The notes beneath the pieces are model-generated. The model saw only the letters and a list, made by a program, of their open reading frames with translations, did not search any database and had not been told where the DNA came from. Positions 46,600 to 58,903 of a DNA stretch of 64,000 bases are shown here, piece after piece. The first letter of the stretch is position 1, and the number at the start of each line of letters is the position of its first letter. The translations under genes and the position numbers were made by a program. This DNA is from Achromobacter xylosoxidans A8 (GTDB taxonomy: Bacteria > Pseudomonadota > Gammaproteobacteria > Burkholderiales > Burkholderiaceae_B): contig NC_014640.1 in NCBI RefSeq assembly GCF_000165835.1, positions 6,882,001 to 6,946,000 of the forward strand, read 5' to 3'.

Positions 46600-47216
46600 C
46601 CCAGCATCTCCTCGAGTTGAGCGATGGCCGGCTTGGTGATCAGCACTTTCTTGTAGTGGACCAGCGACAACGGATCGGCATAACGGGGCTCGACAACGGC
46701 AACGTGCGGCAGGTTGCGGGTGGCGAGGTAAACATTTTCATCAACGCTGTCGGTGATGATCAGGACCGAGTCCAGGCCCAGGCTCTTCAGCTTTGCAGCT
46801 GCGTCCTTGGTCTTGGGCGATGCCAGATCGAACGATTCGACAACAGCGATGCGGTCTTCGCGAGCGAGCTGCGACAGGATCGAACGGATCCCGGCGCGGT
46901 ACATCTTCTTGTTGACCTTCTGGCTGAAGTTCTCTTCCGGCGAGTTCGGGAAAATCCGACCACCGCCACGCCACAGCGGCGACGAAGTCATACCGGCGCG
47001 AGCGCGGCCGGTACCCTTCTGGCGCCAGGGCTTCTTGGTCGAGTGCTTGACTTCAGTGCGATCCTTCTGAGCGCGGTTACCCGAACGGGCGTTGGCTTGG
47101 AAAGCCACCACGATCTGATGAATCAGCGCTTCGTTGAAGTCACGGCCGAAGATGGTGTCGGGTGCGCTGAACGTAGCAGCGGCCTGACCTTGGTCGTTCA
47201 GGAGCTTGAGATCCAT
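46596..47216 (-). CDS. rplD: 50S ribosomal protein L4
   Basis: The 206-residue protein has the extended tunnel loop ([36 protein letters not shown]) of L4. In E. coli L4 also represses and attenuates the S10 operon through its leader; here the operon's leader would be the structured region in front of rplC. Confidence 0.97.
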   Translation of the reverse strand: MDLKLLNDQGQAAATFSAPDTIFGRDFNEALIHQIVVAFQANARSGNRAQKDRTEVKHSTKKPWRQKGTGRARAGMTSSPLWRGGGRIFPNSPEENFSQKVNKKMYRAGIRSILSQLAREDRIAVVESFDLASPKTKDAAAKLKSLGLDSVLIITDSVDENVYLATRNLPHVAVVEPRYADPLSLVHYKKVLITKPAIAQLEEMLG

Positions 47217-47220
47217 TTAC

Positions 47221-47910
47221 TTATGCTCCCTTCTTGGCCGGGGCCTTGATGGCCGGGCGCACGATGATATCGGCGCCAGCGTGGCCGGGGACAGCGCCCT
47301 TGACCAGCAGCAGGCCACGCTCAACGTCAACGCGAACGACGTCGAGGTTTTGAACGGTGCGGGTGACATCACCCAGGTGACCGGCCATGCGCTTACCCGG
47401 GAAAATACGGCCCGGATCTTGTGCTTGACCAATCGAGCCCGGGACGCGGTGCGAACGGGAGTTACCGTGCGACGCGCGTTGCGAACCGAAGTTGTGACGC
47501 TTGATGGTACCGGCGAAGCCTTTACCAATGGTGGTGCCCGTGACGTCGACCTGTTGGCCGGCTTCGAACACCGATTCCACGGCGATCACGGAACCGGCCG
47601 CAAATTCAGCGGCGCGAGCGGGATCAAGGCGGAATTCTTTGAGGATGCTACCGGCTTCAGCGCCGGCTTTGGCGTAGTGGCCCGTTTGCGGCTGAGCCAC
47701 ACGCGAGGCACGACGAGTGCCATAAGCCACCTGGATCGCGGCGTAGCCGTCGGTTTCCAGCGACTTAACTTGGGTCACACGGTTGTTCGACACGTCCAGC
47801 ACGGTCACCGGGATGGATTCACCTTCCTCGGTAAAAATGCGGGTCATGCCGACCTTGCGACCCACCAGCCCCAGCCGGTGAGCGGCGGGCGTGGGTGTCG
47901 AATTCGACAT
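47221..47910 (-). CDS. rplC: 50S ribosomal protein L3
   Basis: The start at 47910 ([20 protein letters not shown]) has GGAGAA 5 bases upstream; a Met four codons earlier lies in the binding site and is rejected. The 229-residue protein carries the L3 signature [20 protein letters not shown], including the glutamine modified in E. coli. It is the first gene of this S10-type operon, because rpsJ is separated by 446 bases with a terminator. Confidence 0.96.
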   Translation of the reverse strand: MSNSTPTPAAHRLGLVGRKVGMTRIFTEEGESIPVTVLDVSNNRVTQVKSLETDGYAAIQVAYGTRRASRVAQPQTGHYAKAGAEAGSILKEFRLDPARAAEFAAGSVIAVESVFEAGQQVDVTGTTIGKGFAGTIKRHNFGSQRASHGNSRSHRVPGSIGQAQDPGRIFPGKRMAGHLGDVTRTVQNLDVVRVDVERGLLLVKGAVPGHAGADIIVRPAIKAPAKKGA

Positions 47911-48064
47911 CGTTTTCTCCATTCCCGACTGCGATTGGTCGGGGCTAATCAGGCAAAAGGTAACGGCCTTTGCCCTACGACTATGTTCAACCTGGTCTGA
48001 ATTCAGGCGGAGTGCGCCTTCCTATTTTCCATAGTTGCTCTTGCCACAAAATGGCAAGCTTGGC

Positions 48065-48094
48065 ATATTAGCATGTTTTTTTCAGTCAGCACAA
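48065..48094 (-). promoter_or_regulatory. Candidate promoter of the rplC-rpsQ operon
   Basis: TTGTGC (rc of 48089-48094) and TAATAT (rc of 48065-48070), 18 bases apart, with an upstream TG of an extended -10. Transcription would begin near 48058, so the first hairpin of the leader is at the very 5' end of the mRNA. Confidence 0.45.
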
Positions 48095-48270
48095 GCACTT
48101 AGCGTGCTTCGGCCTCATTGCAAGGGGCGATTTCGCCACACCCGGCGGATGTGGGCAGCGGCGGCGCTGCCTGACGGACCTGATTGCAGCAGTGAGCACC
48201 CGCTAACCAGAATGCGGAGGCGGGTTGAACACAACTGCCCGCCCCTGGGCAAACGTTGCGCGCAACGCAG

Positions 48271-48315
48271 CCAAAAAACAAAATGACCGCATCCATAAGG
48301 AAGCGGCCATCTTTT
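48271..48315 (-). terminator. Terminator-like hairpin after rpsJ
   Basis: On the minus strand ATGGCCGC and GCGGTCAT (rc of 48303-48310 and 48283-48290) pair with one G-U, with a 12-base loop, followed by TTTTGTTTTTT. It lies about 45 bases after the rpsJ stop and could end the str-rpsJ transcript. Confidence 0.65.
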
Positions 48316-48356
48316 TCGTGCCTGCCGGCGAAGGTAGCAGGCCCGATACGCTTTAC

Positions 48357-48668
48357 TTACTGCAGCGCGATTTCGACGTCGACGCCGGCCGGCAGGTCCA
48401 GACGCATCAGGGCGTCAACGGTCTTGTCGGTGGGATCAACGATGTCCATCAGACGCTGGTGCGTGCGAATTTCGAACTGGTCGCGCGACGTCTTGTTGAC
48501 GTGCGGCGAGCGCAGGACGTCATAGCGACGGATACGCGTGGGCAGCGGCACCGGGCCGCGAACAACGGCGCCGGTACGCTTGGCGGTGTCGACGATTTCA
48601 GCGGCCGATTGATCGATCAGCTTGTAATCGAAGGCTTTCAAGCGGATACGGATCTTTTGGTTTTTCAT
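48357..48668 (-). CDS. rpsJ: 30S ribosomal protein S10 (NusE)
   Basis: The 103-residue protein has [20 protein letters not shown] and [21 protein letters not shown]10 also works with NusB in antitermination. Here it follows tuf by 75 bases with a hairpin between and is followed by a terminator, so it belongs to the str transcript rather than to the S10 operon named after it. Confidence 0.97.
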   Translation of the reverse strand: MKNQKIRIRLKAFDYKLIDQSAAEIVDTAKRTGAVVRGPVPLPTRIRRYDVLRSPHVNKTSRDQFEIRTHQRLMDIVDPTDKTVDALMRLDLPAGVDVEIALQ

Positions 48669-48690
48669 GGCGTTTCCTAAAGAACGAGAG

Positions 48691-48715
48691 GCGGGGGCGA
48701 CGAGGCCACCCCCGC
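48691..48715 (-). promoter_or_regulatory. Hairpin between tuf and rpsJ
   Basis: GCGGGGG (48691-48697) and CCCCCGC (48709-48715) form a 7-base GC stem with an 11-base loop. No T-run follows on the minus strand, so it is more likely a partial terminator or stabiliser than a full stop. Confidence 0.4.
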
Positions 48716-48743
48716 TGGTTGTTTGCTGCTTAAGTGATCCGGA

Positions 48744-49934
<1,191 letters not shown>

Positions 49935-50012
49935 GATCTCTATCCTTTGACTTTCAAGGAAACTTGGATTTCTGCCAGGACCGTCCGGATGGGCGGCCCC
50001 GGCAAGGGTTAT

Positions 50013-52115
<2,103 letters not shown>

Positions 52116-52133
52116 GGTGGGTTAGTCCTTAAA

Positions 52134-52604
52134 TTACCAGCGGAAATGGCTGAAGGCCTTGTTGGCCTCTGCCATCTTGTGCGTGTCTTCGCGCTTCTTC
52201 ATCGCGGCGCCACGACCTTCGGAGGCGTCGATCAGTTCGCCAGCAAGACGCAGATCCATCGACTTCTCGCCACGCTTCTTGGCGGCTTCACGGAGCCAAC
52301 GCATAGCCAGGGCCAGGCGGCGCACGGGGCGCACTTCAACCGGCACTTGGTAGTTGGCACCGCCAACGCGGCGGCTCTTCACTTCGACGATCGGCTTGAT
52401 GTTGTTGATCGCCAGGCTGAAAACTTCGATCGGCTCTTTGCCGGTCTTGGTTTGCACTTGCTCGAGGGCACCGTAGACGATGCGCTCGGCGACGGCCTTC
52501 TTGCCGTCCAGCATGACGACGTTCATGAACTTGGCGAGTTCGACGCTGCCGAACTTGGGATCGGGCAGAATCTCGCGCTTGGGTACTTCGCGACGACGGG
52601 GCAT
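52134..52604 (-). CDS. rpsG: 30S ribosomal protein S7
   Basis: The 156-residue protein starts [20 protein letters not shown] and has [21 protein letters not shown] sequence ([20 protein letters not shown]). S7 organises the 30S head and in E. coli represses the str operon by binding the rpsL-rpsG spacer. Here that spacer is 166 bases and contains a hairpin. Confidence 0.97.
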   Translation of the reverse strand: MPRRREVPKREILPDPKFGSVELAKFMNVVMLDGKKAVAERIVYGALEQVQTKTGKEPIEVFSLAINNIKPIVEVKSRRVGGANYQVPVEVRPVRRLALAMRWLREAAKKRGEKSMDLRLAGELIDASEGRGAAMKKREDTHKMAEANKAFSHFRW

Positions 52605-52684
52605 TGTTGCTTCCTTGTGTCTGTTCAGTTGAACCGTGTTTCATTACACGGCCATGGCCGTCCATGGAGACGACCCCTTACGTG

Positions 52685-52716
52685 CCGCGCACCTTCCCAT
52701 CATCTGGATGGCGCGG
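52685..52716 (-). promoter_or_regulatory. Hairpin in the rpsL-rpsG spacer (possible S7 operator)
   Basis: CCGCGC (52685-52690) pairs with GCGCGG (52711-52716), and an inner CATC/GATG continues the stem past an asymmetric loop. In E. coli the S7 repressor binds the equivalent spacer, so this is a reasonable candidate site. Confidence 0.4.
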
Positions 52717-52770
52717 TCGCACTTCCCTAGTGACGGACTGCCGCCACGCGGGGGTACTGCTGACTCGTTA

Positions 52771-53148
52771 TTAAGCCTTCTTCGGGCGCTTGGCGCCGTA
52801 CTTCGAGCGGGCTTGCTTACGATCCTTGACGCCTTGCAGGTCGAGGGAACCGCGCACGATGTGATAACGCACACCGGGCAAGTCCTTCACACGACCGCCA
52901 CGCACCAGAACCACCGAGTGCTCTTGCAGGTTGTGGCCTTCACCGCCGATGTACGAAATGACTTCGTAACCGTTGGTCAGACGCACTTTGGCAACCTTGC
53001 GCAGAGCGGAGTTCGGCTTCTTGGGGGTGGTGGTGTACACGCGAGTGCACACGCCGCGGCGTTGCGGGCAGTTTTCGAGCGCGGGGCTCTTGCTTTTGAT
53101 GATGCTGACTTCGCGCGGCTTGCGCACGAGTTGGCTAATGGTAGGCAT
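52771..53148 (-). CDS. rpsL: 30S ribosomal protein S12
   Basis: The 125-residue protein has [20 protein letters not shown] with wild-type K43, and [13 protein letters not shown] with wild-type K88, so no streptomycin-resistance change is present. S12 lies at the decoding centre. It is the first gene of the str operon; a 572-base gap lies upstream. Confidence 0.98.
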
Positions 53149-53720
53149 GACCTTTGAAATCCCTTTTACGTACCACTGGGTAAGTACTTACGTACTCGTC
53201 TCCTCAAGCAGTGAACTTTCGGAGAAGGCAGTTCGCGCAAAACCGCCTCAAACGTTCATATACGTAAAAGAGCGGGCTTGCCAACAAACTATGACAAAAC
53301 GCACAAAGCTGGATGCCGTGGGGTGACGGCGCCGGAAAGACCCGTTGCCGCGAAGCCGTATGGCTTGAAACGAAAGGCTCGTGACGCACCTTGTTCCCAG
53401 ACACCGTACTTCTGAACCCTACCGCGGCCAGATTTTGCGCGCGAAATAAAGCAGTAAGCCCTTTAGCTTAACTGAGATCAAGGGCTGCTGTCAAAGAAAA
53501 TTGTAAGCCGCGCGTGTGGCGCGTTGCCGGCAGAAGCATGCCAGTTAGGCGGCGCTCGTGAAAATTAGGGCCGCATACGCCGAAAATCGGGTGCCTGAAA
53601 TCAGGGTCATTGACTGCGGCAATCGGCAGGAGCAGCGATATGCTGACTGCGGATAGCGGCCGGGCGCTCTGGCGCCGGGGCTGCCGCCAGGCGCGGCACC
53701 GCCAGTATAGCCGTGCCCCG
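53149..53720 (-). other. Gap of 572 bases between rpsL and the orphan regulator: str promoter region
   Basis: I find no convincing gene. A perfect TTGACA on the minus strand (rc of 53489-53494) sits about 340 bases upstream of rpsL, with a poor -10 (TTAAGC) 17 bases on. An inverted repeat, GCCCTT (53458-53463) with AAGGGC (53480-53485), overlaps this site. The part nearest the regulator (53640-53720) is GC-rich and holds inverted repeats but no T-run. Confidence 0.4.
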
Positions 53721-54422
53721 CTACTGGTCGGCGAACAGGTAGCCGCTGCCGTAGACCGTGCGGATGGGCAACATGACCCCGGCCAGCTCGGCCTTGCGGC
53801 GCAAGCGGCTGACGATCACGTCGATGCTGCGGGAACCGCTGGCGCGGACTCCGCCCCCTTCCACCTGCAACTCGTCGCCCAGCTCGTTCCGGCCCACGGC
53901 CTTGCCCGCCACTTCCAGCAGCGAACGCACGATCAGGCGCTCATTGGCGGACAGCGAGATGGTGGCGCCCGTGGGCGCCGCCAGGGTCCAGCCCTGGTCG
54001 CGCAGCTCCCACTGGCCGTTCTGGGCCGGCTCGGCCAGGGACGGATCCTGCCCGGCGGGCAGGCGGCGCGCCAAGGACAGCAGGATGCAGGCCAGCTCGC
54101 GGGGATCCTGCGGATCTGGCAGACAGGCGTCAGCACCGCTTTGCAGGCAGCGCAGGCGGCTATCCACCGACATGCCGGTTCCCGTGACCACGATGCCCAT
54201 GGACGATGAGCCGTGCAGGCGGGCCACCAGGGCGTAGCCGATTTCGCCCAGGGTCCCGACATCCAGGACCACGACGTCAAAGCCGCCGCCGTTGAGCAAT
54301 CCAAACAATTCGAGAGACGTCGAGCAACCGCGTGCAGAAATACCAGCTTGCAGCAATGCGGACACGGCGACGCCGCGGGCGGCCTCGTCGGGTGACATCA
54401 TAAGTATGCGCAATTGATTCAT
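53721..54422 (-). CDS. OmpR-type regulator with degenerate receiver
   Basis: The 233-residue protein has a receiver-like N-terminus and an OmpR-type winged helix (ISLSANERLIVRSLLEVAGKAVGRNEL; SIDVIVSRLRRKAEL; IRTVYGSGYLF). Asp54 is present (VVVLDVG), but the acidic pair near the N-terminus is only partly kept (SPDEA), and the conserved Lys before Pro is Asp103 (CLPDP). It therefore may not be phosphorylated in the normal way. It is divergent from a canonical response regulator, sharing a 269-base promoter region. No sensor kinase is adjacent on its own strand. Confidence 0.85.
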   Translation of the reverse strand: MNQLRILMMSPDEAARGVAVSALLQAGISARGCSTSLELFGLLNGGGFDVVVLDVGTLGEIGYALVARLHGSSSMGIVVTGTGMSVDSRLRCLQSGADACLPDPQDPRELACILLSLARRLPAGQDPSLAEPAQNGQWELRDQGWTLAAPTGATISLSANERLIVRSLLEVAGKAVGRNELGDELQVEGGGVRASGSRSIDVIVSRLRRKAELAGVMLPIRTVYGSGYLFADQ

Positions 54423-54691
54423 ATCTGTTCCATACGACCAACAACCTCGACCGGCTCCGCCCCACGCCTTACCGCGGGGGGAGAACGATTGAGACAGTGT
54501 GGCGCGTTGTTACGCAACAACTCCAGTCAAGATTCGTCAACTTTGCAATGTTTGACAGTTCTTGCCATAACGTAGCCAGCCGGGGCCCCTCCCGAGTTAT
54601 CATTCGTTTACACCTATATATTCCTTTCCCATCTTGCAGTAGGGCGCCATAGCGCGCGCTTGCGTAGCAAACCTTCGCGAGAACACGTCTG

Positions 54692-55408
54692 ATGAAAATC
54701 GCGTCGCTGGAAGACGACCTGGATCAAGCACAACGCATCCAGCAAGTTCTGACCACTGCCGGATACACCTGCAGCAGTTATCAGCAAAGCCGGGATCTCC
54801 TGGCCGCGCTGCGCACTGAGCAATTCGACCTGGTGCTGCTGGACTGGCATTTGCCCGACATCGACGGCGACGATGTGGTGCGGTGGCTGCGCGCCAATAT
54901 CGGCCCGCGCATCCCGGTCATCTTCCTGACCAATCGTTCCAGCGAGGACGATCTGGTGGAAGGTCTGCGCGCCGGCGCGGACGACTACATCGTCAAACCC
55001 CTGCGCCCCCTGGAACTGCTGGCGCGGGTGGCGGCCTTGCTGCGCCGCAGCCAGATCGCCGAACCCGCGGACGATGCCTTCGACGTGGCGCGCTATCGCA
55101 TCGAACCCGCCGCCCGCACGATCACCCTGGATTCCGCCGTGGTGTCGCTCGCCCCCAAGGAATTCGAGCTCGCCCTGCTGTTTTTCCGTAATGTCGGCCG
55201 CCTCATGTCGCGCGACGTGCTGGCCGAATGCGTATGGAACCGGGAAATTCCCGCGACCTCCCGCACCCTGGACACCCATTTGTCGAACATCCGGCAAAAG
55301 CTCCAGCTGCGTCCCGAACACGGCGTGCGCCTCACGTCCTCTTATGCGCTGGGCTACCGGCTGGAGCAAATCAGCTCGCCGGAAGACATCGCAGCCAATC
55401 CGCAGTAA
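54692..55408 (+). CDS. OmpR-family response regulator
   Basis: The 238-residue regulator has a complete receiver: E7-D8-D9, phospho-acceptor D51 (LLDWHLPD), T80 and K102 (DYIVKP). The C-terminal winged helix is typical (LAPKEFELALLFFRNVGRLMSR; LDTHLSNIRQKL; LTSSYALGYRL). It is followed 35 bases on by the LysM-FecR gene and then by the CHASE2 histidine kinase, its most likely partner. Confidence 0.93.
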   Translation: MKIASLEDDLDQAQRIQQVLTTAGYTCSSYQQSRDLLAALRTEQFDLVLLDWHLPDIDGDDVVRWLRANIGPRIPVIFLTNRSSEDDLVEGLRAGADDYIVKPLRPLELLARVAALLRRSQIAEPADDAFDVARYRIEPAARTITLDSAVVSLAPKEFELALLFFRNVGRLMSRDVLAECVWNREIPATSRTLDTHLSNIRQKLQLRPEHGVRLTSSYALGYRLEQISSPEDIAANPQ

Positions 55409-55443
55409 GCGCCTGCGCGCGCCCCCCTGGAGAACCGATAGTC

Positions 55444-56553
55444 ATGAGCCGCTGCCGCGCGCTTTCTTTGCTTGCCATGATCTCCTGCCTGGCGCTGATG
55501 GCGCCGGCCCGCAGCCAGCCCGCTGGCGCGCTTGGGGACGACTTCATCTACCGTGTGCGCCAAGGCGATACGTTGATCGACCTGGCAACCCGGTATACCC
55601 ACAAGCAGGCCAACTGGAGCCAGCTGCAAACCCTGAACAAGGTAGTCACGCCGGAAACGCTGCCCATCGGGCTGGAATTGCGCATCCCGCTGTCCATGAT
55701 TCCCGTGCGGCCCGCCGACGCCCGCGTCGTGCACGTCAGCGGCCAGGCGAATGTCGACGGCAAGGCCTTGCGGGCCGGCGACACCGTGGCTGAAGGCAGT
55801 ACGGTCGGCACCGCTGCCAACGGCTTCGTCACGCTGGAGCTGGCCGACGGCTCCAAGCTGACACTGCCGGCCGGCGGCTCCGTCGAACTGACGCGCCTGC
55901 GCCAATTCGAAGGCACTGCGCTGACGGATTCCGTCGTCCGGGTGCAAAGCGGCGGCGTGGAGTCCTCAGTGGCACCCTCCGGTCAAGGCGTGGGCCGTTT
56001 CGAGATCCGCACACCGGTCGCGGTCACTGGCGTGCGCGGCACGCGCTTCCGCGTACAAAGTGGCGCGCAGGGCGTACATAGCGAAGTGCTGGAAGGCAGC
56101 GTGCGTCTGCAGCCCCACGCACCCGGATCGCCCCCAGCCAAACCGGTAGCGGTGGCCACGGGCTACGGCGCCGCGGTGGGCTCGGACGGCGCGGTCTCGG
56201 GCATGCGCGCGCTGCTCGATGCGCCGCAACTGGGCACACCCACACGCGCGGGCGGCGGCGCCTGGACCGCCGACGTCTCGCCCGTGTCCGGCGCGCAGAG
56301 CTATGTGGTGCGCGTCTCGCGCGATGCCGAAGGCGCGTTGCCGGTATCTTCGACGAGCTTTCCCAGCAACGATATCCGCTTCGCCGCGCCCGGTCCGGGA
56401 ACCTATTACGTGTCCGTGCGCGCGGTGGATGACCTGGGCCTGAACGGACGCGATGCGATCGCGACCTTCGAGGGCGCGAACATGCTCCTGACCTCCGACG
56501 GCTCGGGCGTGGCCAGCGGCACGGGCGGCCTGATCACGCTGACCGATTACTAG
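55444..56553 (+). CDS. Periplasmic LysM-FecR domain protein
   Basis: The ATG at 55444 (MSRCRALSLL) begins a signal peptide (cut near ARSQPAG); the frame is open upstream but overlaps the regulator. A LysM domain (YRVRQGDTLIDLATRYT, about residues 36-85) is followed by a FecR domain (GQANVDGKALRAGDTVAEGS; TPVAVTGVRGTRFRV, about 95-225) and a C-terminal beta domain with a fibronectin-like look. LysM usually binds peptidoglycan, so the protein can link cell-wall state to the sensor kinase encoded 10 bases downstream. FecR proteins next to CHASE2 receptors are a recurring gene pair. Confidence 0.88.
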   Translation: MSRCRALSLLAMISCLALMAPARSQPAGALGDDFIYRVRQGDTLIDLATRYTHKQANWSQLQTLNKVVTPETLPIGLELRIPLSMIPVRPADARVVHVSGQANVDGKALRAGDTVAEGSTVGTAANGFVTLELADGSKLTLPAGGSVELTRLRQFEGTALTDSVVRVQSGGVESSVAPSGQGVGRFEIRTPVAVTGVRGTRFRVQSGAQGVHSEVLEGSVRLQPHAPGSPPAKPVAVATGYGAAVGSDGAVSGMRALLDAPQLGTPTRAGGGAWTADVSPVSGAQSYVVRVSRDAEGALPVSSTSFPSNDIRFAAPGPGTYYVSVRAVDDLGLNGRDAIATFEGANMLLTSDGSGVASGTGGLITLTDY

Positions 56554-56563
56554 AGCCCGTCTC

Positions 56564-58891
56564 ATGGCCGACGCCGCCGATCCGCAGGACCGGACCTCGC
56601 GCTCAGGGCTGTGGCTGACGGTGGTTTTAGCGGTGCTGGCCGCCATCCTGGGCTCGTTCAATGGCCTGGGGCGCTTCGATCAAATCCTTTATGACCGCGC
56701 CTTGTCGTTGAGCGGGCGCGACGCCGATCGCGACATCCTGATCGTCGCGATCGACGACGACAGCATCAAGGCGCTGGGCCATTGGCCATGGCGGCGCGCA
56801 GTCCACGCGGCGCTGCTGGACCGCCTGCAAGGCTCCCGCGCCGTGGCGCTGGACCTGATCTTCGCCGAACCGGACATGGCCAATCCGAACGATGACCGCA
56901 TCCTGGCCGACAGCATCCGACGCCATGGCCGTACGGTCCTGCCGGTCGTGCTGGACCGGCTCGACCGCCCTTCGGCAGTCAACGAGCCCATCCCCGGCGT
57001 GGCGCAGGCCGCCGCCGCCGCCAAAGGCTTCATCAACGCGCGCATCGACCCGGATGGCGTGGTGCGCGCAGCAACCCTCAGCGCGCAGCTCGGAGACCGC
57101 CGCTGGAACCATCTGGCCATGGTCATGCTGGACGTCGGCGGCCAAGCGGATGCGGCGCAGAAACTGTTGAACCGCGCCGCGCCCGACGGCAGCATCCTGA
57201 TCCCCTACTCCGGTCCCACCGCGCATACGCGTACCGTGTCCTACCTGTCCGTGCTGCGCGGCGACCTGTCGCCCGACGAACTGCGCGGCAAGTATGTGCT
57301 GGTCGGCGCCTGGGCTACCGGCCTGGGCGACGCCTACCCGACGCCAGTGTCGCACGACGTCAGCGGCATGTCGGGGGTGGAGATCATCGCGAACCTGCTG
57401 CACGCGGCGCGCGACGATATCGCCTATCGGCTGCCGCCCGCCTGGAGCAATGCGCTGTTCGCGGCGCTGCCCGTGCTGTTGGCCTGCCTGGCCCTGTGGC
57501 GGCTGTCGCCCAAGCAGGCCCTGCTGGTCAACCTGGCGCTGTTCATCGTCATACTGCTGATGGCGTTCCTGCTGCTGGCCTATGCCTATGTGTGGTTCGC
57601 GCCGGCTGCGGCGCTGCTGGGCGTGGCGCTGTGCTATCCGCTCTGGAGCTGGCGCAGCCAGGAGGCCGCGTTGCGCTACATGGACAACGAATTGCGCCGG
57701 CTGCAGCGCGAGTACCCGCCGGTGTTGAACGAGGCCGGCGCCCAGGGCGCGGGTCCCAGCGCGTCGCTGGAAAGTCGGGTCGGCGAGCTGCGCCGGGCGC
57801 TGGCCCGCGTGCGCAACCTGCGCCGCTTCCTGGCCGACGGCCTGGACGGCATGCCGGACGCCACGCTCGTTTTCGATCAGGACGGCCGCATGCAATTCCG
57901 CAATCAGGCCGCGGTCATGTATTTTCAGCGGCTGGGAATGCGCCCTCCCCGCGTCGGGCGCCGGGCCACCCATCTGCTCGAAAAGACCATTTCCGATCCC
58001 GCCACGCGCCAGCGCGTGGCCGAGGCGCTCAGCGGCCAGGGTCCGGTCGCCGCGTCATCGCCATGGAGCGCCGACCTGGAAGTGCGCGACCATGCCGGAC
58101 GCGACCTGATCCTGAAATGCGCGCCCATTCACACCGCCGAAGGCGACTTCGCCGGCACCGTCGCCACGCTGACTGACATCTCGCGCATCCGCCAGGCGGA
58201 GCGCCAGCGCGAGGAAACCTTGCGCTTCATCTCGCATGACATGCGCGCCCCCCAAAGTTCCATCCTCGCGCTGGTCGAAATGAAGCAGGAAGGCGGCTCG
58301 CCCGAGAACCAAAGCGAAACCCTGGGCCGCATCGCCGCACTCGCCAACCGCACCTTGCGCCTGGTCGACGACTTCGTGCACCTCACTCGCGCCGAGTCGA
58401 TGACAATCAGCGCGGTGGAACTGGATCTGGGCAGCCTGCTGCAAGACGCCGTGGACGAGTTCTGGGCCTCGGCTCAGAAACGCGGCATCGAACTCGTCCT
58501 CGCGCTGCCGCTGCCCGCCGCCTATGTCCGCGGCGATCAAACCCTGCTCATGCGCACGCTGTGCAATCTGATCGACAACGCGATCAAGTACAGCCCGCCG
58601 CAAACCCGGATCGAATGCGGCATCGACGAGGAGCCCGGCTTCTGGCGTGCCAATATCCGCGACCAGGGCCAGGGCATTGCGGCGCAGGATCTGGCGCGGC
58701 TGTTCGAACCCTTCTCGCGCGTGGGCGTCGAAACCCGCGGCGACGTCGGTGGCGCCGGCCTGGGTCTGGCGTTCGTGCGCACGGTCGCCGAACGCCACGG
58801 CGGAACGGTCGAAGTCAGCAGCGAACTGGGCGCGGGTTCGGTCTTCACGCTGCGCCTGCCGATGGCGCCGGAAGAGACAACCGCGACGTAG
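56564..58891 (+). CDS. CHASE2-PAS sensor histidine kinase
   Basis: This 775-residue kinase has a first membrane helix at about 17-35, an extracytoplasmic CHASE2 domain (36-295: LYDRALSLSGRDADRDILIV, AVALDLIFAEPDMANP), three membrane helices (about 298-370), a PAS-like domain (about 420-545), HisKA with phospho-acceptor His558 (FISHDMRAP), and a HATPase domain with N box NLIDNAIKY, G1 DQGQGIA and G2 GGAGLGLAFV. The signal is sensed in the periplasm. It is 10 bases from the LysM-FecR gene, and the response regulator just upstream is its likely target. The pseudokinase-like gene is convergent, 12 bases away. Confidence 0.93.
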   Translation: MADAADPQDRTSRSGLWLTVVLAVLAAILGSFNGLGRFDQILYDRALSLSGRDADRDILIVAIDDDSIKALGHWPWRRAVHAALLDRLQGSRAVALDLIFAEPDMANPNDDRILADSIRRHGRTVLPVVLDRLDRPSAVNEPIPGVAQAAAAAKGFINARIDPDGVVRAATLSAQLGDRRWNHLAMVMLDVGGQADAAQKLLNRAAPDGSILIPYSGPTAHTRTVSYLSVLRGDLSPDELRGKYVLVGAWATGLGDAYPTPVSHDVSGMSGVEIIANLLHAARDDIAYRLPPAWSNALFAALPVLLACLALWRLSPKQALLVNLALFIVILLMAFLLLAYAYVWFAPAAALLGVALCYPLWSWRSQEAALRYMDNELRRLQREYPPVLNEAGAQGAGPSASLESRVGELRRALARVRNLRRFLADGLDGMPDATLVFDQDGRMQFRNQAAVMYFQRLGMRPPRVGRRATHLLEKTISDPATRQRVAEALSGQGPVAASSPWSADLEVRDHAGRDLILKCAPIHTAEGDFAGTVATLTDISRIRQAERQREETLRFISHDMRAPQSSILALVEMKQEGGSPENQSETLGRIAALANRTLRLVDDFVHLTRAESMTISAVELDLGSLLQDAVDEFWASAQKRGIELVLALPLPAAYVRGDQTLLMRTLCNLIDNAIKYSPPQTRIECGIDEEPGFWRANIRDQGQGIAAQDLARLFEPFSRVGVETRGDVGGAGLGLAFVRTVAERHGGTVEVSSELGAGSVFTLRLPMAPEETTAT

Positions 58892-58903
58892 CCGCGGCGC
58901 CCC

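Larger units (their letters stand above)
47911..48356 (-). other. Gap of 446 bases between rpsJ and rplC: terminator, promoter and structured leader
   Basis: Read on the minus strand, the gap begins with a terminator-like hairpin (48271-48315), then a perfect palindrome, then a candidate promoter (48065-48094). Downstream are three stem-loops in the rplC leader: CTTGCCA/TGGCAAG (48040-48058), GGCAAAAGG/CCTTTGCC (47952-47974) and CCCGAC/GTCGGG (47924-47943). No gene is supported. In E. coli rpsJ and rplC lie close together, so the gap is unusual in that comparison. Confidence 0.55.

Noticed and set aside
53149..53720. Short open frames in the gap before rpsL
   Set aside because: None has a ribosome binding site or recognisable product; the gap looks regulatory.
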